The notes under the pieces: generated by a model
Told to the model about the DNA's origin: nothing
The model's input: only the letters and a program-made list of their open reading frames with translations
Database searches by the model: none
Position numbers and translations under genes: made by a program
In this document: piece after piece, positions 8,435 to 17,918 of the stretch
How positions within the stretch are numbered: position 1 is the stretch's first letter
How the letters are laid out: each line of letters begins with the position of its first letter
Source: Paenibacillus sp. URB8-2
Lineage (GTDB): Bacteria; Bacillota; Bacilli; Paenibacillales; Paenibacillaceae
Reading direction: 5' to 3'
Length of the DNA stretch: 64,000 bases
Assembly (NCBI RefSeq): GCF_013393385.1
Contig: NZ_AP023239.1
Span: forward strand, 4,030,001-4,094,000

Positions 8435-9612
8435 CTCGTATCCTCCGCCTCCTGTCCGTCACGCTCTTCCTCCGCTAGCTCCAGAAACAGCTCCACAAGG
8501 CTGTCCTCCGGCTCCGCTCCCCCGGTCTGGCGTTGATAGAACTTTCTGAACAGCTCCTGAACCGGCATCCGGGAGCGGAGGGACGCTTCCAGTTCCTTCT
8601 CCATCTCCGGGTATACCGGCCGGATATGTACGATACCTTCCCGCGACTTGCGCAGCCGCTGAATATCTCCCATCGACAGCGCCTCGCTCAGGCGGATTCT
8701 CAGATCGATGAACGCATTGGCGTCTCTGCCCTCGTCCAGCCACCGGTACACTTCATCCAATCCGCCTGCGCAATCCCACTCCACCAGGGGACGGCCGCAC
8801 CGGAGCAGAATTTCTTCCGGCTTCGCCTCCGCTCCCGGCGAGAGCTCCAGCATCGTCACGGACTTGGCTTGGCCCGCCTCCGAAAAGCTGTACGCCAGCG
8901 GAGAACCGCTGTAGCGGATCATCCCTTCTCCCTTGACCTTCTGAGGCCGGTGGAGATGGCCGAGCGCCGTATACTGCGCACCGCAGGCCAACGCCGAAGG
9001 ATCGACGGTATACGCCCCGCCGACCTGGATCGGACGCTCGGAGTCGCTCTCCACGCCACCAAGCACATAAATGTGGCTCATCGCCAGATTGACCGTGTCA
9101 GGCGTGAATTCCCGGGACAGCAGCTTCATCAGGCGTCCTACGCGCGCACTGTATGCGAGCCGCAGTCCGGCTTCGTCGCTGTCCTCGGCCAGCAGCTCGC
9201 CAAGGCGGGCTTCGGAAGGGTATGGAAGAGCCGCGATACGCGCGGTTTCTCCGGTACGGGCCACCCGGACCGTCACCGGATTGCTTGCGGGCAGGCCGAC
9301 AAGAGTAATGCCCTGTCCGAAGACAAGCGGGGACACGGAGGATACCCGCTCTGGCTGGTCATGGTTGCCAGCAATTACGACCAGCTGCCTTCCGCCGGAG
9401 GCAAGTCTTGAGGCCGCTTCGTAGAACAGCTGCTCGGCCGCAGCCGGAGGGTTGACCGAGTCGTACACGTCCCCTGCCATCATTATGAGGTCCGCCCGTT
9501 CCTCCTCGGCAATGGCGACCAACTCATCAATAAACGCCTCCTGCTCCTTCTGCCTGCTTCTTCCCTCCAGCGTACGGCCCAAATGCCAGTCGCCCGTATG
9601 CAAAATCCGCAT
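8431..9612 (-). CDS. sbcD: Exonuclease subunit SbcD
   Basis: 393-residue metallophosphoesterase, the Mre11-like nuclease partner of SbcC. The phosphoesterase motifs appear in order: HTGDWHLGRTLEG at residue 5, MAGDVYDSVNPP near 45, GNHDQPERV near 80 and GHLHRPQ near 215. A C-terminal capping domain ends in an acidic helix. It has normal length and overlaps sbcC by 4 bp. It lies downstream of addA on the same strand, as in B. subtilis addB-addA-sbcD-sbcC, but here the gap to addA is about 280 bp and holds a 16-bp tandem repeat array. Confidence 0.95.
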   Translation of the reverse strand: MRILHTGDWHLGRTLEGRSRQKEQEAFIDELVAIAEEERADLIMMAGDVYDSVNPPAAAEQLFYEAASRLASGGRQLVVIAGNHDQPERVSSVSPLVFGQGITLVGLPASNPVTVRVARTGETARIAALPYPSEARLGELLAEDSDEAGLRLAYSARVGRLMKLLSREFTPDTVNLAMSHIYVLGGVESDSERPIQVGGAYTVDPSALACGAQYTALGHLHRPQKVKGEGMIRYSGSPLAYSFSEAGQAKSVTMLELSPGAEAKPEEILLRCGRPLVEWDCAGGLDEVYRWLDEGRDANAFIDLRIRLSEALSMGDIQRLRKSREGIVHIRPVYPEMEKELEASLRSRMPVQELFRKFYQRQTGGAEPEDSLVELFLELAEEERDGQEAEDTR

Positions 9613-9722
9613 GTTCCGCCTCTTTCCCGCCCCAGCCGGGCGAATATGAATATCATAAATTTCGTATGGTATAAACCCTAAGTCAATTGCCCCTTGCCGC
9701 AGATCCTTGTTTAATGGTGCGA

Positions 9723-9866
9723 GTTCAAGGTATGGGTGGTTAGTGGCATGGATGGTTCACGGTATGGGTGGTTTACGGTATAGCAAGTTCAAGGTATAGC
9801 CGATTCATGGTATATCAGGTTCACGGTATAGCAGGTTCACGGTATAGCAGGTTCATGGTATAGCCG
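9723..9866. repeat. Nine tandem copies of a 16-bp unit
   Basis: The units run without spacers. The commonest form is GTTCACGGTATAGCAG, and variants include GTTCAAGGTATGGGTG and GTTCATGGTATAGCCG. All nine copies are exactly 16 bp, so the array cannot be a protein repeat. It lies between the addA stop (9894) and the sbcD start (9612). The two inner copies at 9819-9850 are identical to each other and the outer units are more diverged. Nothing else was recognised in the 9613-9893 gap. Confidence 0.93.
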
Positions 9867-9893
9867 AGACTGGTCCAGTGTCGTCTGGCAGCG

Positions 9894-12800
9894 TCAACCT
9901 GATACTCGGACGGCATGGCCGCCGTCAAAGAAATACAACCATGATTCAGCGATCTCTTCACCCAAAATATCGCCGAGCGCCTCTGAATACAGACTGAGCT
10001 GGTAGCGGTATTTCTCCTCCAGTGCTTCCAGTCCGCCTTTATGCTCCAGAATCGCATCGCTCTTGTAATCCAGCAGGATCAGCCGCCCTTCCTCGCGGAA
10101 CAGACAGTCGATAACCCCTTGGATTAATACGGAAGGAGAGGCTGTGCCGCTCTCTCCAAGCAGCTCCGATGATGCCCTGTCCAGAGCCTGAAGACCCCGG
10201 TAGGCTTCGGAAGCGGGCACCATATAGCTGAAAGGCATTTCCCTTCTCTTCCACGGAGAAGCGAGCAGCCTGCGACCAAGCGGATGGTCGTAAAAAGCCG
10301 CTGCTTTCTCCGGATCGACCGCCGCCGCTTGTTCTTCCGTCAAAATACACAGCTGCACCAGCCTTGCCAGCGTCTCCTTCACTTCGGCAAGGCCAACCTC
10401 GCCCTCCAGCGGAATATGCTGCATGACGGTATGGTATACCGTCCCGCGTTCCGCCGGGGTTACGCCGCGCTGTTCCATGAACCTCGGACGCCGCAAATGC
10501 AGGCTGTCGGCGGCGGCGGAGCTGCGCTCCCGTGCTCCGGGAAGCTGTTCTTCCAATAGGTCGAACGAAGGTTGATCTTGCAAAGACAACAGGGATTTCA
10601 ATTCCGTAACGGAAGTCTTGGCCGGAATACCGGCAGCCGCCTCATAAGGGTAACGCCATGACAGCCGCTCGGCCGCTCCGGCCTTTTCCCCATCATAAGC
10701 CGTAACCGGAACCCCCCGTCTCAGTTCATGAAGCGCCGTTCTTCTCGCTTCTTCACCGTCTTCTCTGCCATCCCTGGCTGTTAGCGCGCCCGCTTCCAGT
10801 TCGGAGGATGGCAGGACGCTGACGCTCCAGTTGGACAGATCGCCACGCAAGGTAAGCGGAGCCGCTCCTTCCTTGCCGGCGATTTTCCGCAAAATCGCCG
10901 CGCCGGGGTGTCGGATCAACGCCGGGCCCACCCAATCCAGATAGCTGCGCCCCCGGGCGAGCAGATGATCGGGGAGCAGTTGATCTTCTCCGGCGCCCGA
11001 CGACATCCAGTTCGCCGCTTTGCCCGCAAGATCCCGGACGGTTCCGACGAGAATCATCTTGTCGCGCGGGCGTGTAAGCCCCACATACAGCACCCGCATT
11101 TCCTCCGCCAACAGCTCCAGCCGAGAACGGCGGCCGATGGCGAGATAGGGCAGCGTCGGATAGCTGACCCGGGTCTCCCGTTCCAGAAAACGCGGGCCGA
11201 AGCCGAGCTCCTTGTGCATCAGAAACGGCGCGTAAAGATCCTGCCGGTTGAAGCCCTTGGACATTCCGGCAAGAAAAACGACCGGAAACTCAAGGCCTTT
11301 GCTCTTATGGATCGTCATGATCCGGACGCCTTCACCCTGCTCGCCGCTTCCGCCGGCCGCGCCCAAATCTCCGCCGTTCTCCCGGAGCCGGGATATGAAC
11401 ACCAGGAACCGGAACAAGCCGCGGGCCGAAGTATCGTTCTCGAATTGAACCGCCCGGTCGTACAGCGCTTTAAGATTGCTCTGACGCTGGGCGCCCCCGG
11501 GAAGACCGCCGATCCATTCCAGATATCCGCTTTCTCGGTAAATGCGCCAGATCAGGCCGCTTACGTCGCCTTGACGTGCCTCATCGCGCCAGCCCTCGAG
11601 CTGTTCGAGAAACCGGTTCAGCTTATTTCGGAGACTGACGGAAATGGCCGGACCGACGGTTTCCGACTCACCGGACACCGTCGGCTCAGCATTTACCGTC
11701 TCGCTGGCAGCCGCCGTCTCCTCCGCGTTTTCGGCGCCGCCCCGAACGTCGAATGCACCCTCGACTTCGTTTCCGATTACGCTCCCGACGCCGGCTGTAG
11801 TCACGTCTGTAGTCACGTCTGTAGCCACGGCAGCATGAGCGGCTTCATGTCCGGTGCTTCCCGCGCCGCCCGCCGTTAGGCCTCCCGAGACCGCCGCGAT
11901 TACCGCGTCGTAAAACGAGCCTACGCCGCACAGGCGCACCTTCGCCAATTCTTCTTCGGTCAGGCCGACGACAGGCGAGCGCATCGTTCCGGCCAGCGGG
12001 ATGTCCTGCTGAGGATTGTCGACGACTTTCAGCAGGGAGAGAATAACCTCCACCTCGGTCGCCTGAAAATAGCCCCTATTCTGGTCGCCATAGGCCGGAA
12101 TGCCTTCCAGCCTTAGCTCTTCCATCATCAGCGGCGCCCACAGGCTTGCGGAACGCAGCAAAATCACAATGTCGCCGTAAACAACCGGGCGCATCGTTCC
12201 AAGTCCCTTATCATAAATCTGCAGCGGCTCGCCGCCATCCATGCCCGTCATACGGATAATCCGCCGGGCGATGGCGCGGGCTTCCAGCTGCGCCGTTTCA
12301 CTTTCGATCAATTCGCTTTCAGCCGTCTCCGCTTCCCCATCCTCGGCCTTTTCCTCCGGCATGCCTTTAGAGCTTCCCCGGTCGATCAGCAGCAGTTCCG
12401 GAGCAAAATACGTATCCGGCCCCTTGTCCGCCGCGCCGGGAAAGTTAGCGCCGTATACAAGCTCCGCCCGCTCGTCGTAGGCGATTTCGGCCACCGTTTC
12501 GTTCATAATCTGGCGGAACAGCATATTGACGGCGTTAACGACCTCCATCCGGCTGCGGAAATTTCGCGACAGATCGATGACAATTCCTTTTTTCTCTCCG
12601 GTTTTAGTCTCGCTTATCGCTGTGCCGCCAGATTCGTCCGTTCCCTGACTTTCCTGCTTGTGTTCCTCTTTGAATCCGCTCTTGCCATAGCTGCGGTACT
12701 TGTCCAGGAACAATCCCGGCTCCGCGAGGCGAAAGCGGTAAATACTCTGCTTCATATCGCCTACCATGAACCGGTTGCCCGGATCTTCTCTCGAGATCAG

Positions 12801-14081
12801 CCGTACAATTTCTTCTTGGACACTGTTCGTATCCTGATATTCATCAAGCAGCACCTCGTCGAACTGCGCCCGGTACTCCAGTGCGGCATCCGAAGGCATG
12901 GAATATCCCGCCGCCGACTCGGGGTGGCGCAGAATTGCCAGGCAGTAATGCTCCAGGTCACTGAAATCGACCAGCCCTTTGCCCGCTTTCTCCGCGCGGT
13001 AACGCTCTCCGAACAGGATCACCGTTTCCGCCAGTTCCGTCATCAGCGGAGCCGCTTCATGCAGCTCCCGGAGGAACGCGTCCGCCGGACGTCCGAACAG
13101 CGAATTCTGCAGCTCGACGATGATCTTCTTGACTTCGTCCCGCAGACCCTTGACGGTCTCCTGCAGAGCGGGATCAGTCGCGTCTTTCTTGCAGGGCTTC
13201 AGCTTTCCGAAGGCGGCGCCGCTGAACAGGTCATAGAGCTCGGCCCAGGGCCTCTCTTCCACGGCCCGCCGCAGCCCTTCGACCATGTCCAAATCCGCCG
13301 CCAGATTATCGGCGTATGGCGCGGGTCCGCCGGGCTGAAGGGCGATTTGCCGTCCCCGCTCCAGTTGGCTGGCCGCGGCGGCCAGCGCCAGCGCCGCCTC
13401 CTCGAGTATGCTCCGCACCCAGGGGGTGCGGGACAAGGCTTCGGTATCCGGCAGCGAGAAGCCCGCAGCTGTCTCTCTCAGCCACTCCTCCGGCCACGGA
13501 TGGCTTCGCGCAAAATCATGCAGCCGCTGAACGAGCGCATGCACGGCGTCATCGGTGCGCTCCCCGCTGAACCAGTCCGCCAATTGCACGAACACGCCGT
13601 CTTCGCCGGCCTCTTCATATTTTTCCTCGAACAGCTCCTCAAGGATTTCCTGGCGCATGATCTCCGCTTCGTGTTCATTCAGAATACGGAAACCAGGGTC
13701 TAGCGGAATCAGTTGATAATAGCGCCGGATGACCTCAAGGCAGAAGGAGTGCAGCGTCGTGATCGAGGCTCTGCCAAGCAGCGCCAGCTGGCGCCGTAAA
13801 TGGGCGTTGTCCGGATCTTGCTCCAGCTTACGGTCCAGCGCCTCGCGGATGCGCTGCCGCATCTCGGACGCGGCAGCTTTGGTAAAAGTCGCCACCAGCA
13901 GCCGGTCCACGCTGAAGCCGCTGCTTTCGTCGCCGATTTTGCGGATGATCCGCTCAACGAGCACAGCGGTCTTGCCGGAGCCGGCAGCAGCCGCCACAAG
14001 AATGTCGTCCCCGCTCTCCACGATGGCCCGCCATTGATCGTCGCTCCATATGCTTCCTTCCGGTTTTGCCGGCATGATCAC
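9894..14081 (-). CDS. addA: Helicase-nuclease subunit AddA
   Basis: About 1395-residue UvrD-type helicase plus RecB-like nuclease that resects double-strand breaks together with AddB. Visible motifs are Walker A AAAAGSGKTA at residues 30-39, motif II LLDEYQDTN, IMTIHKSKGLEFPVVF, and the C-terminal nuclease GVIDCLFREEGRLILLDYKSD region. It is longer than the roughly 1230-residue B. subtilis protein, mainly through a Thr/Val/Ala/Glu-rich insertion (DNA about 11640-11880) containing a 12-bp tandem repeat that encodes VTTD units. The frame extends to 14327, but the GTG at 14081 has GGAGG 9 nt upstream and overlaps the addB stop by 4 bp (GTGA), so it is chosen. Confidence 0.95.
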   Translation of the reverse strand: MIMPAKPEGSIWSDDQWRAIVESGDDILVAAAAGSGKTAVLVERIIRKIGDESSGFSVDRLLVATFTKAAASEMRQRIREALDRKLEQDPDNAHLRRQLALLGRASITTLHSFCLEVIRRYYQLIPLDPGFRILNEHEAEIMRQEILEELFEEKYEEAGEDGVFVQLADWFSGERTDDAVHALVQRLHDFARSHPWPEEWLRETAAGFSLPDTEALSRTPWVRSILEEAALALAAAASQLERGRQIALQPGGPAPYADNLAADLDMVEGLRRAVEERPWAELYDLFSGAAFGKLKPCKKDATDPALQETVKGLRDEVKKIIVELQNSLFGRPADAFLRELHEAAPLMTELAETVILFGERYRAEKAGKGLVDFSDLEHYCLAILRHPESAAGYSMPSDAALEYRAQFDEVLLDEYQDTNSVQEEIVRLISREDPGNRFMVGDMKQSIYRFRLAEPGLFLDKYRSYGKSGFKEEHKQESQGTDESGGTAISETKTGEKKGIVIDLSRNFRSRMEVVNAVNMLFRQIMNETVAEIAYDERAELVYGANFPGAADKGPDTYFAPELLLIDRGSSKGMPEEKAEDGEAETAESELIESETAQLEARAIARRIIRMTGMDGGEPLQIYDKGLGTMRPVVYGDIVILLRSASLWAPLMMEELRLEGIPAYGDQNRGYFQATEVEVILSLLKVVDNPQQDIPLAGTMRSPVVGLTEEELAKVRLCGVGSFYDAVIAAVSGGLTAGGAGSTGHEAAHAAVATDVTTDVTTAGVGSVIGNEVEGAFDVRGGAENAEETAAASETVNAEPTVSGESETVGPAISVSLRNKLNRFLEQLEGWRDEARQGDVSGLIWRIYRESGYLEWIGGLPGGAQRQSNLKALYDRAVQFENDTSARGLFRFLVFISRLRENGGDLGAAGGSGEQGEGVRIMTIHKSKGLEFPVVFLAGMSKGFNRQDLYAPFLMHKELGFGPRFLERETRVSYPTLPYLAIGRRSRLELLAEEMRVLYVGLTRPRDKMILVGTVRDLAGKAANWMSSGAGEDQLLPDHLLARGRSYLDWVGPALIRHPGAAILRKIAGKEGAAPLTLRGDLSNWSVSVLPSSELEAGALTARDGREDGEEARRTALHELRRGVPVTAYDGEKAGAAERLSWRYPYEAAAGIPAKTSVTELKSLLSLQDQPSFDLLEEQLPGARERSSAAADSLHLRRPRFMEQRGVTPAERGTVYHTVMQHIPLEGEVGLAEVKETLARLVQLCILTEEQAAAVDPEKAAAFYDHPLGRRLLASPWKRREMPFSYMVPASEAYRGLQALDRASSELLGESGTASPSVLIQGVIDCLFREEGRLILLDYKSDAILEHKGGLEALEEKYRYQLSLYSEALGDILGEEIAESWLYFFDGGHAVRVSG

Positions 14082-17000
14082 GGTCTGTTTCCTCCTTCGT
14101 CTTTGCGGGACAGCATCTCCCAGATTGCGTCTTTGCCCGGCTTGCCCAAATGCTTGTATCCGTTGCCCTCCACGGCCTCGTCGAACTGGCACACCGCCCT
14201 GTACGAACAGAACGTGCACGCGGTCTCCTGCTGAATCCGGTAAGGCGTGATAGCCACGTCCCCTTCCGTAATACGGGTTCCGATCTCCGTGATCGTCCCT
14301 CTTACCGAAGACAGCAGGCGGTCCCACTGCTCGGGCGTGGCAACGGAGGCGCTGCTGTAGAAGCTGCCATCGCTCTTCAATGCAACCGGCACGATGCTGG
14401 AATGTCCCTTGTCCAGACTCGTATCCATGAGTGAGACAACCTCTCGGTCCGCCATAAGCAGACCCTTCATCTTGAACCGCTTTAGCAGCTCCTGCTGCGC
14501 CTGCTCCCGGTTCATGCCGTTAGGCGACGATAGCAGCGGATCATGGACGTGAAAATACAGCGTTCCCGCCGGGAATGCGGGCTCTCCAAGCCACTCCTCG
14601 GCATAGGTCAGCAGCACGTCCAGGTAGGTCAGCATCTGCAGCGACAACCCGTAATACACTTCATGCAGCTTAAGGTCCTTGCGGCTTGATTTATAATCGA
14701 TGACCCGGAGCAATATCCCGTTCTCGCCCTCCGCGGTATCGACGCGGTCGATCCTTCCTACAACTTCCATCAGGCAGCCGTTCGGCAGCTGGATGCGCAG
14801 GGGCGGCAGCGACTTGCCCGGACCGAAATCCAGCTCTAGAAAAGCGGTGTCGAAGCTGCCCCGGCGCGCATGCTCCCCGAGAATAACGGAAGCCCGCCCG
14901 ACAATATTCTTAAGCTTGCGCGAAATATACCCGTAACGCTTGGAGCTCATCAAAATCTCTCCCTGAAGCATCGGAGACAGCATATCCACCGTCTTTCCGG
15001 CTTCATTCCGGCATTCCTCTGGGGTCATAGCGCCCCAGCTTCGTCCCTCGTCCCGCAGCTTTGTCGCCATGGTGCTCAGCGCGGCGTGAAACAGCTGCCC
15101 GATATCCGGAGCCTGAAGCTTATAAAGCTGGCGCTCCTTGAGCCGCAAGCCGTAGGAGGCGAAATGAGAGAACGGGCAGGAGACGAATTTCTCCATACGC
15201 GAGACGCTTCCGCGCAATGTGGGGCCGCCATATAACCGCAGACTCGTTTCCCGCCTGAGCGGAACTCCGGGATTGCTGTAAAACAGCGAGCTTATCAACG
15301 TCTGCATGCGCGGCCGCCATTCCGCGCTCTCCGCAAACCAGTTGTAGACCTCCCACCAGATTTGCGGGATATCCTGTCCCTGCTTCCATTGGCGAAGCTG
15401 TACGATCAGCATGCGCAGACTCTGCTCCGGATTGCCGATGAAGTCATGGTGCTCCTCGGGCGGAGCCGATAACGGAAGGCTCTGCAGAGGATGCTCGGCA
15501 ACCGCCGGATACATCCGGCGCAAATGGCGGATAACCTCCGACGGAAGCAGCGCCTTGCCCTCATCGTCCGTACACGCATAGCTGATCCACAGCTTGCGGG
15601 AAGCCGCTGTCAGCGCGTTGTAGATCAGGAAGCGCTCGTCCAGCAATTTTCGCGAAGCACCCGGGGCCAGTTCCATGCCCGCGCCTTCCAGAAGGGACCG
15701 CTCCGACTCGGACAGCACCCCGTCCTCATGGAACTGAGCCGGTACGACACCTTCATTGAAGCCGAGCAAAAAGGCATATTTGACTCCCGACGTCCGGGTC
15801 CGGTCCATCGTCCCGACAAGCACCTGATCGAGCGACGGAGGAACGAGACCCATCCGCAGTTCGGCAAGCCCTGTCTCCAAAATGCCGGCGAACATGTCGA
15901 AGCTTAAAGCCTCTTCGCCCATCATCTCCACGATCTGATCCAACAGATCGAGGACGGCTCCCCACAGCTGCCGGTGCTCCCGGGCGTCCTGCGTTCTTCC
16001 TTCTTCCAATGCCGCTGCGCCCATGTATTCCAGCTTCCGGGCTGCGGCGGTGTCTTCCAGCAGTTCGAATACCGCTCTGCATAAGTCCTCGCCGCTGCGG
16101 CTCTTATTGATTCGCTGTTCAAAAGCTTTCAGCGGCCCGGTCACCGCCACCCGGCATGCTTCCATCAGCGGCACCAGTCTGTCGTCAGCCTTTCCTCCGC
16201 CTTCCAGCGACAGGCTCGGGATCGCCTTCCATTTGTAATTCTTGTCGGTCCAGCGGTAGCCTTGAATGCCGCAGGCAAGAACGTAGTTTTCCAGGATGTC
16301 CATATCGTCCCTGGTCAAGCTGCCGTCCGGCGGAAGCAGAAAATCCGTCTTTATGCACCGGAACACATCCTCATACCGCCAGCGGCGTCGGACGATGTCC
16401 AGCGACGAACGGATAAACTCCACCAACGGATGATGCAGCTCGCCTGCCTTGCGGTCCAGGAAGAACGGTACGCCGTAATCCCGGAAAAGCGCAGGCACGA
16501 GGTAATCGTAATCCTCCAGCTTGCGGACGAACACGGCCATTTCGCCGTACTTCGCTCCTTCTTCGCGCGCCAGCCTCATCATCTCGCGCAGCGCACCTTC
16601 AATCTCCGCCCGCTTGTTTACAGCCGCCCGGATCGTAATTCCCTCCTCCACGGGCTCAGGTCCCCGGTACGCCAGCCTGCGGTCAAAGCCCCGCTCCAGA
16701 TGCGCCAAAGCGGGAGCCTCTGCAAAGCGCGGAAGCGCCGCAGGGGCGAGCACTTCATCCCTGACATCCCCGCCGAGTTCTTCCGCCATCCCTCTCAGCT
16801 TGATGTAAGCGGAGGCCGAAGGATGGAACAGATCCAGCTCATGGGGCCGGTTAACGCCAAGAAAAGGCCGGTCAAGCGTCAGCGCGATCGTTATATCGGC
16901 GGCATGCAGCATCAATTGGCGCAGCACCGTAAACTCGCGGGCCGTAAACCCCCGGAAGCCGTCTACGAAAATGGACGAGCCCCTTACGAAAGAGGAAGAG

Positions 17001-17581
17001 GGTATCAGCTCCGTAAGTTCGGCCAGCCGGTCTTCTTCGTCCATATACAGCTTGGACATTTCCATCTCAAGATCGTCGAATACGAGTTTCAAATCCTCCA
17101 GCTTGCCGGTAAGGATCGGACTTCCGCCCGCAGACTCCCGCAGCCGGGACATCTGCTCCTCCAGATCGGATGCGCCGAGACAGCAGCGCTTCAGTTCGGA
17201 ATGCAGACGGCTCAGCCGGTCCACAAATCCCGGACGGTCCGACGAAGCTCCGAACAGCTTCAGCTCTTCCTTGCGCCGGCTCAAAATCTTGTAAAGAAGC
17301 ATCTTCTTGCCTTCATCGCCGATCGGAACGCCGCCCTGGCCGCCGGTTTCCTGCTTCACCCGGTAGGAGAGGCGCGGAAAGCTCAGCGTCTGCGCCCGCA
17401 GGCTTCCCCGGGCGTCGCAGGCACTCAGAAGCCCTTGCTCGGCGCTAAAGGACCCCTGCTCCGGAACCAGTTGAATAATCGGAGGGCCGAGCGGGTCTTC
17501 GCGCAGAGCGGAACAGATCGCATTCCATATTTTCGTGGTCTTGCCGCTTCCCGAGCGGCCGATCAGAAACGTTACCGACAT
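14078..17581 (-). CDS. addB: Helicase-nuclease subunit AddB
   Basis: 1167-residue partner of AddA. It has the N-terminal Walker A GRSGSGKTTKIW (residues 8-19), an inactivated-helicase-like central part and a C-terminal RecB-type nuclease (VIDYKSSRKDLKL). The four cysteines expected for the structural 4Fe-4S cluster are present: one in FVSCPFSHFASYG and three in CTFCSYRAVC near the C-terminus. It is first in the addB-addA-sbcD-sbcC block and its stop overlaps the addA GTG by 4 bp. Length agrees with B. subtilis AddB. Confidence 0.96.
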   Translation of the reverse strand: MSVTFLIGRSGSGKTTKIWNAICSALREDPLGPPIIQLVPEQGSFSAEQGLLSACDARGSLRAQTLSFPRLSYRVKQETGGQGGVPIGDEGKKMLLYKILSRRKEELKLFGASSDRPGFVDRLSRLHSELKRCCLGASDLEEQMSRLRESAGGSPILTGKLEDLKLVFDDLEMEMSKLYMDEEDRLAELTELIPSSSFVRGSSIFVDGFRGFTAREFTVLRQLMLHAADITIALTLDRPFLGVNRPHELDLFHPSASAYIKLRGMAEELGGDVRDEVLAPAALPRFAEAPALAHLERGFDRRLAYRGPEPVEEGITIRAAVNKRAEIEGALREMMRLAREEGAKYGEMAVFVRKLEDYDYLVPALFRDYGVPFFLDRKAGELHHPLVEFIRSSLDIVRRRWRYEDVFRCIKTDFLLPPDGSLTRDDMDILENYVLACGIQGYRWTDKNYKWKAIPSLSLEGGGKADDRLVPLMEACRVAVTGPLKAFEQRINKSRSGEDLCRAVFELLEDTAAARKLEYMGAAALEEGRTQDAREHRQLWGAVLDLLDQIVEMMGEEALSFDMFAGILETGLAELRMGLVPPSLDQVLVGTMDRTRTSGVKYAFLLGFNEGVVPAQFHEDGVLSESERSLLEGAGMELAPGASRKLLDERFLIYNALTAASRKLWISYACTDDEGKALLPSEVIRHLRRMYPAVAEHPLQSLPLSAPPEEHHDFIGNPEQSLRMLIVQLRQWKQGQDIPQIWWEVYNWFAESAEWRPRMQTLISSLFYSNPGVPLRRETSLRLYGGPTLRGSVSRMEKFVSCPFSHFASYGLRLKERQLYKLQAPDIGQLFHAALSTMATKLRDEGRSWGAMTPEECRNEAGKTVDMLSPMLQGEILMSSKRYGYISRKLKNIVGRASVILGEHARRGSFDTAFLELDFGPGKSLPPLRIQLPNGCLMEVVGRIDRVDTAEGENGILLRVIDYKSSRKDLKLHEVYYGLSLQMLTYLDVLLTYAEEWLGEPAFPAGTLYFHVHDPLLSSPNGMNREQAQQELLKRFKMKGLLMADREVVSLMDTSLDKGHSSIVPVALKSDGSFYSSASVATPEQWDRLLSSVRGTITEIGTRITEGDVAITPYRIQQETACTFCSYRAVCQFDEAVEGNGYKHLGKPGKDAIWEMLSRKDEGGNRP

Positions 17582-17679
17582 GCTTCATAAACTCCTTCCG
17601 CAAAAAAACTGCAATTCGATCGTTCTGTACAGCAGAGTCTGCCGCTTCAAAGCGAACAGAGGCTGTCATTCGTTCTATC

Positions 17680-17715
17680 ATTATATCATACGATAATGAA
17701 TCGGAACATACGTTT
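17680..17715 (-). promoter_or_regulatory. Candidate sigma-A promoter of addBA
   Basis: The minus strand carries an extended -10 TGATATAAT (17688-17680) about 100 nt upstream of the addB ATG. The -35 region is poor (TGTTCC at 17 nt spacing), so the assignment rests on the -10 element. Confidence 0.4.
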
Positions 17716-17761
17716 GCAGTTCTTCCAATACTTAGCGCGAAAACCAGAGGCCACACAAAAA

Positions 17762-17798
17762 GAAACGAACGCCGTCCCTATAAGGCAGCGCTCGTTTC
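17762..17798. repeat. Half copy of the dispersed two-hairpin repeat
   Basis: GAAACGA...TCGTTTC, a 7-bp stem with a GCCGTCC-containing interior, resembles the first hairpin of the copies at 19435, 37598, 37700 and 54823. The second hairpin is not recognisable. Apart from this copy and the addB promoter, the 17582-17918 gap shows nothing. Confidence 0.5.
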
Positions 17799-17918
17799 TC
17801 ACAGATATATGACCAAAGATATACGCCCAACAGGCTGGCTCACCAGACGTTGTAAACAGAGGCCGAACGAAAACACCGACCTATCACGGCGCGTTCAGTC
17901 CCTTGGTGCCTATGCCGC

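Noticed and set aside
9723..9866. Possible CRISPR array
   Set aside because: The 16-bp units are contiguous with no spacers between them and there are no cas genes nearby.
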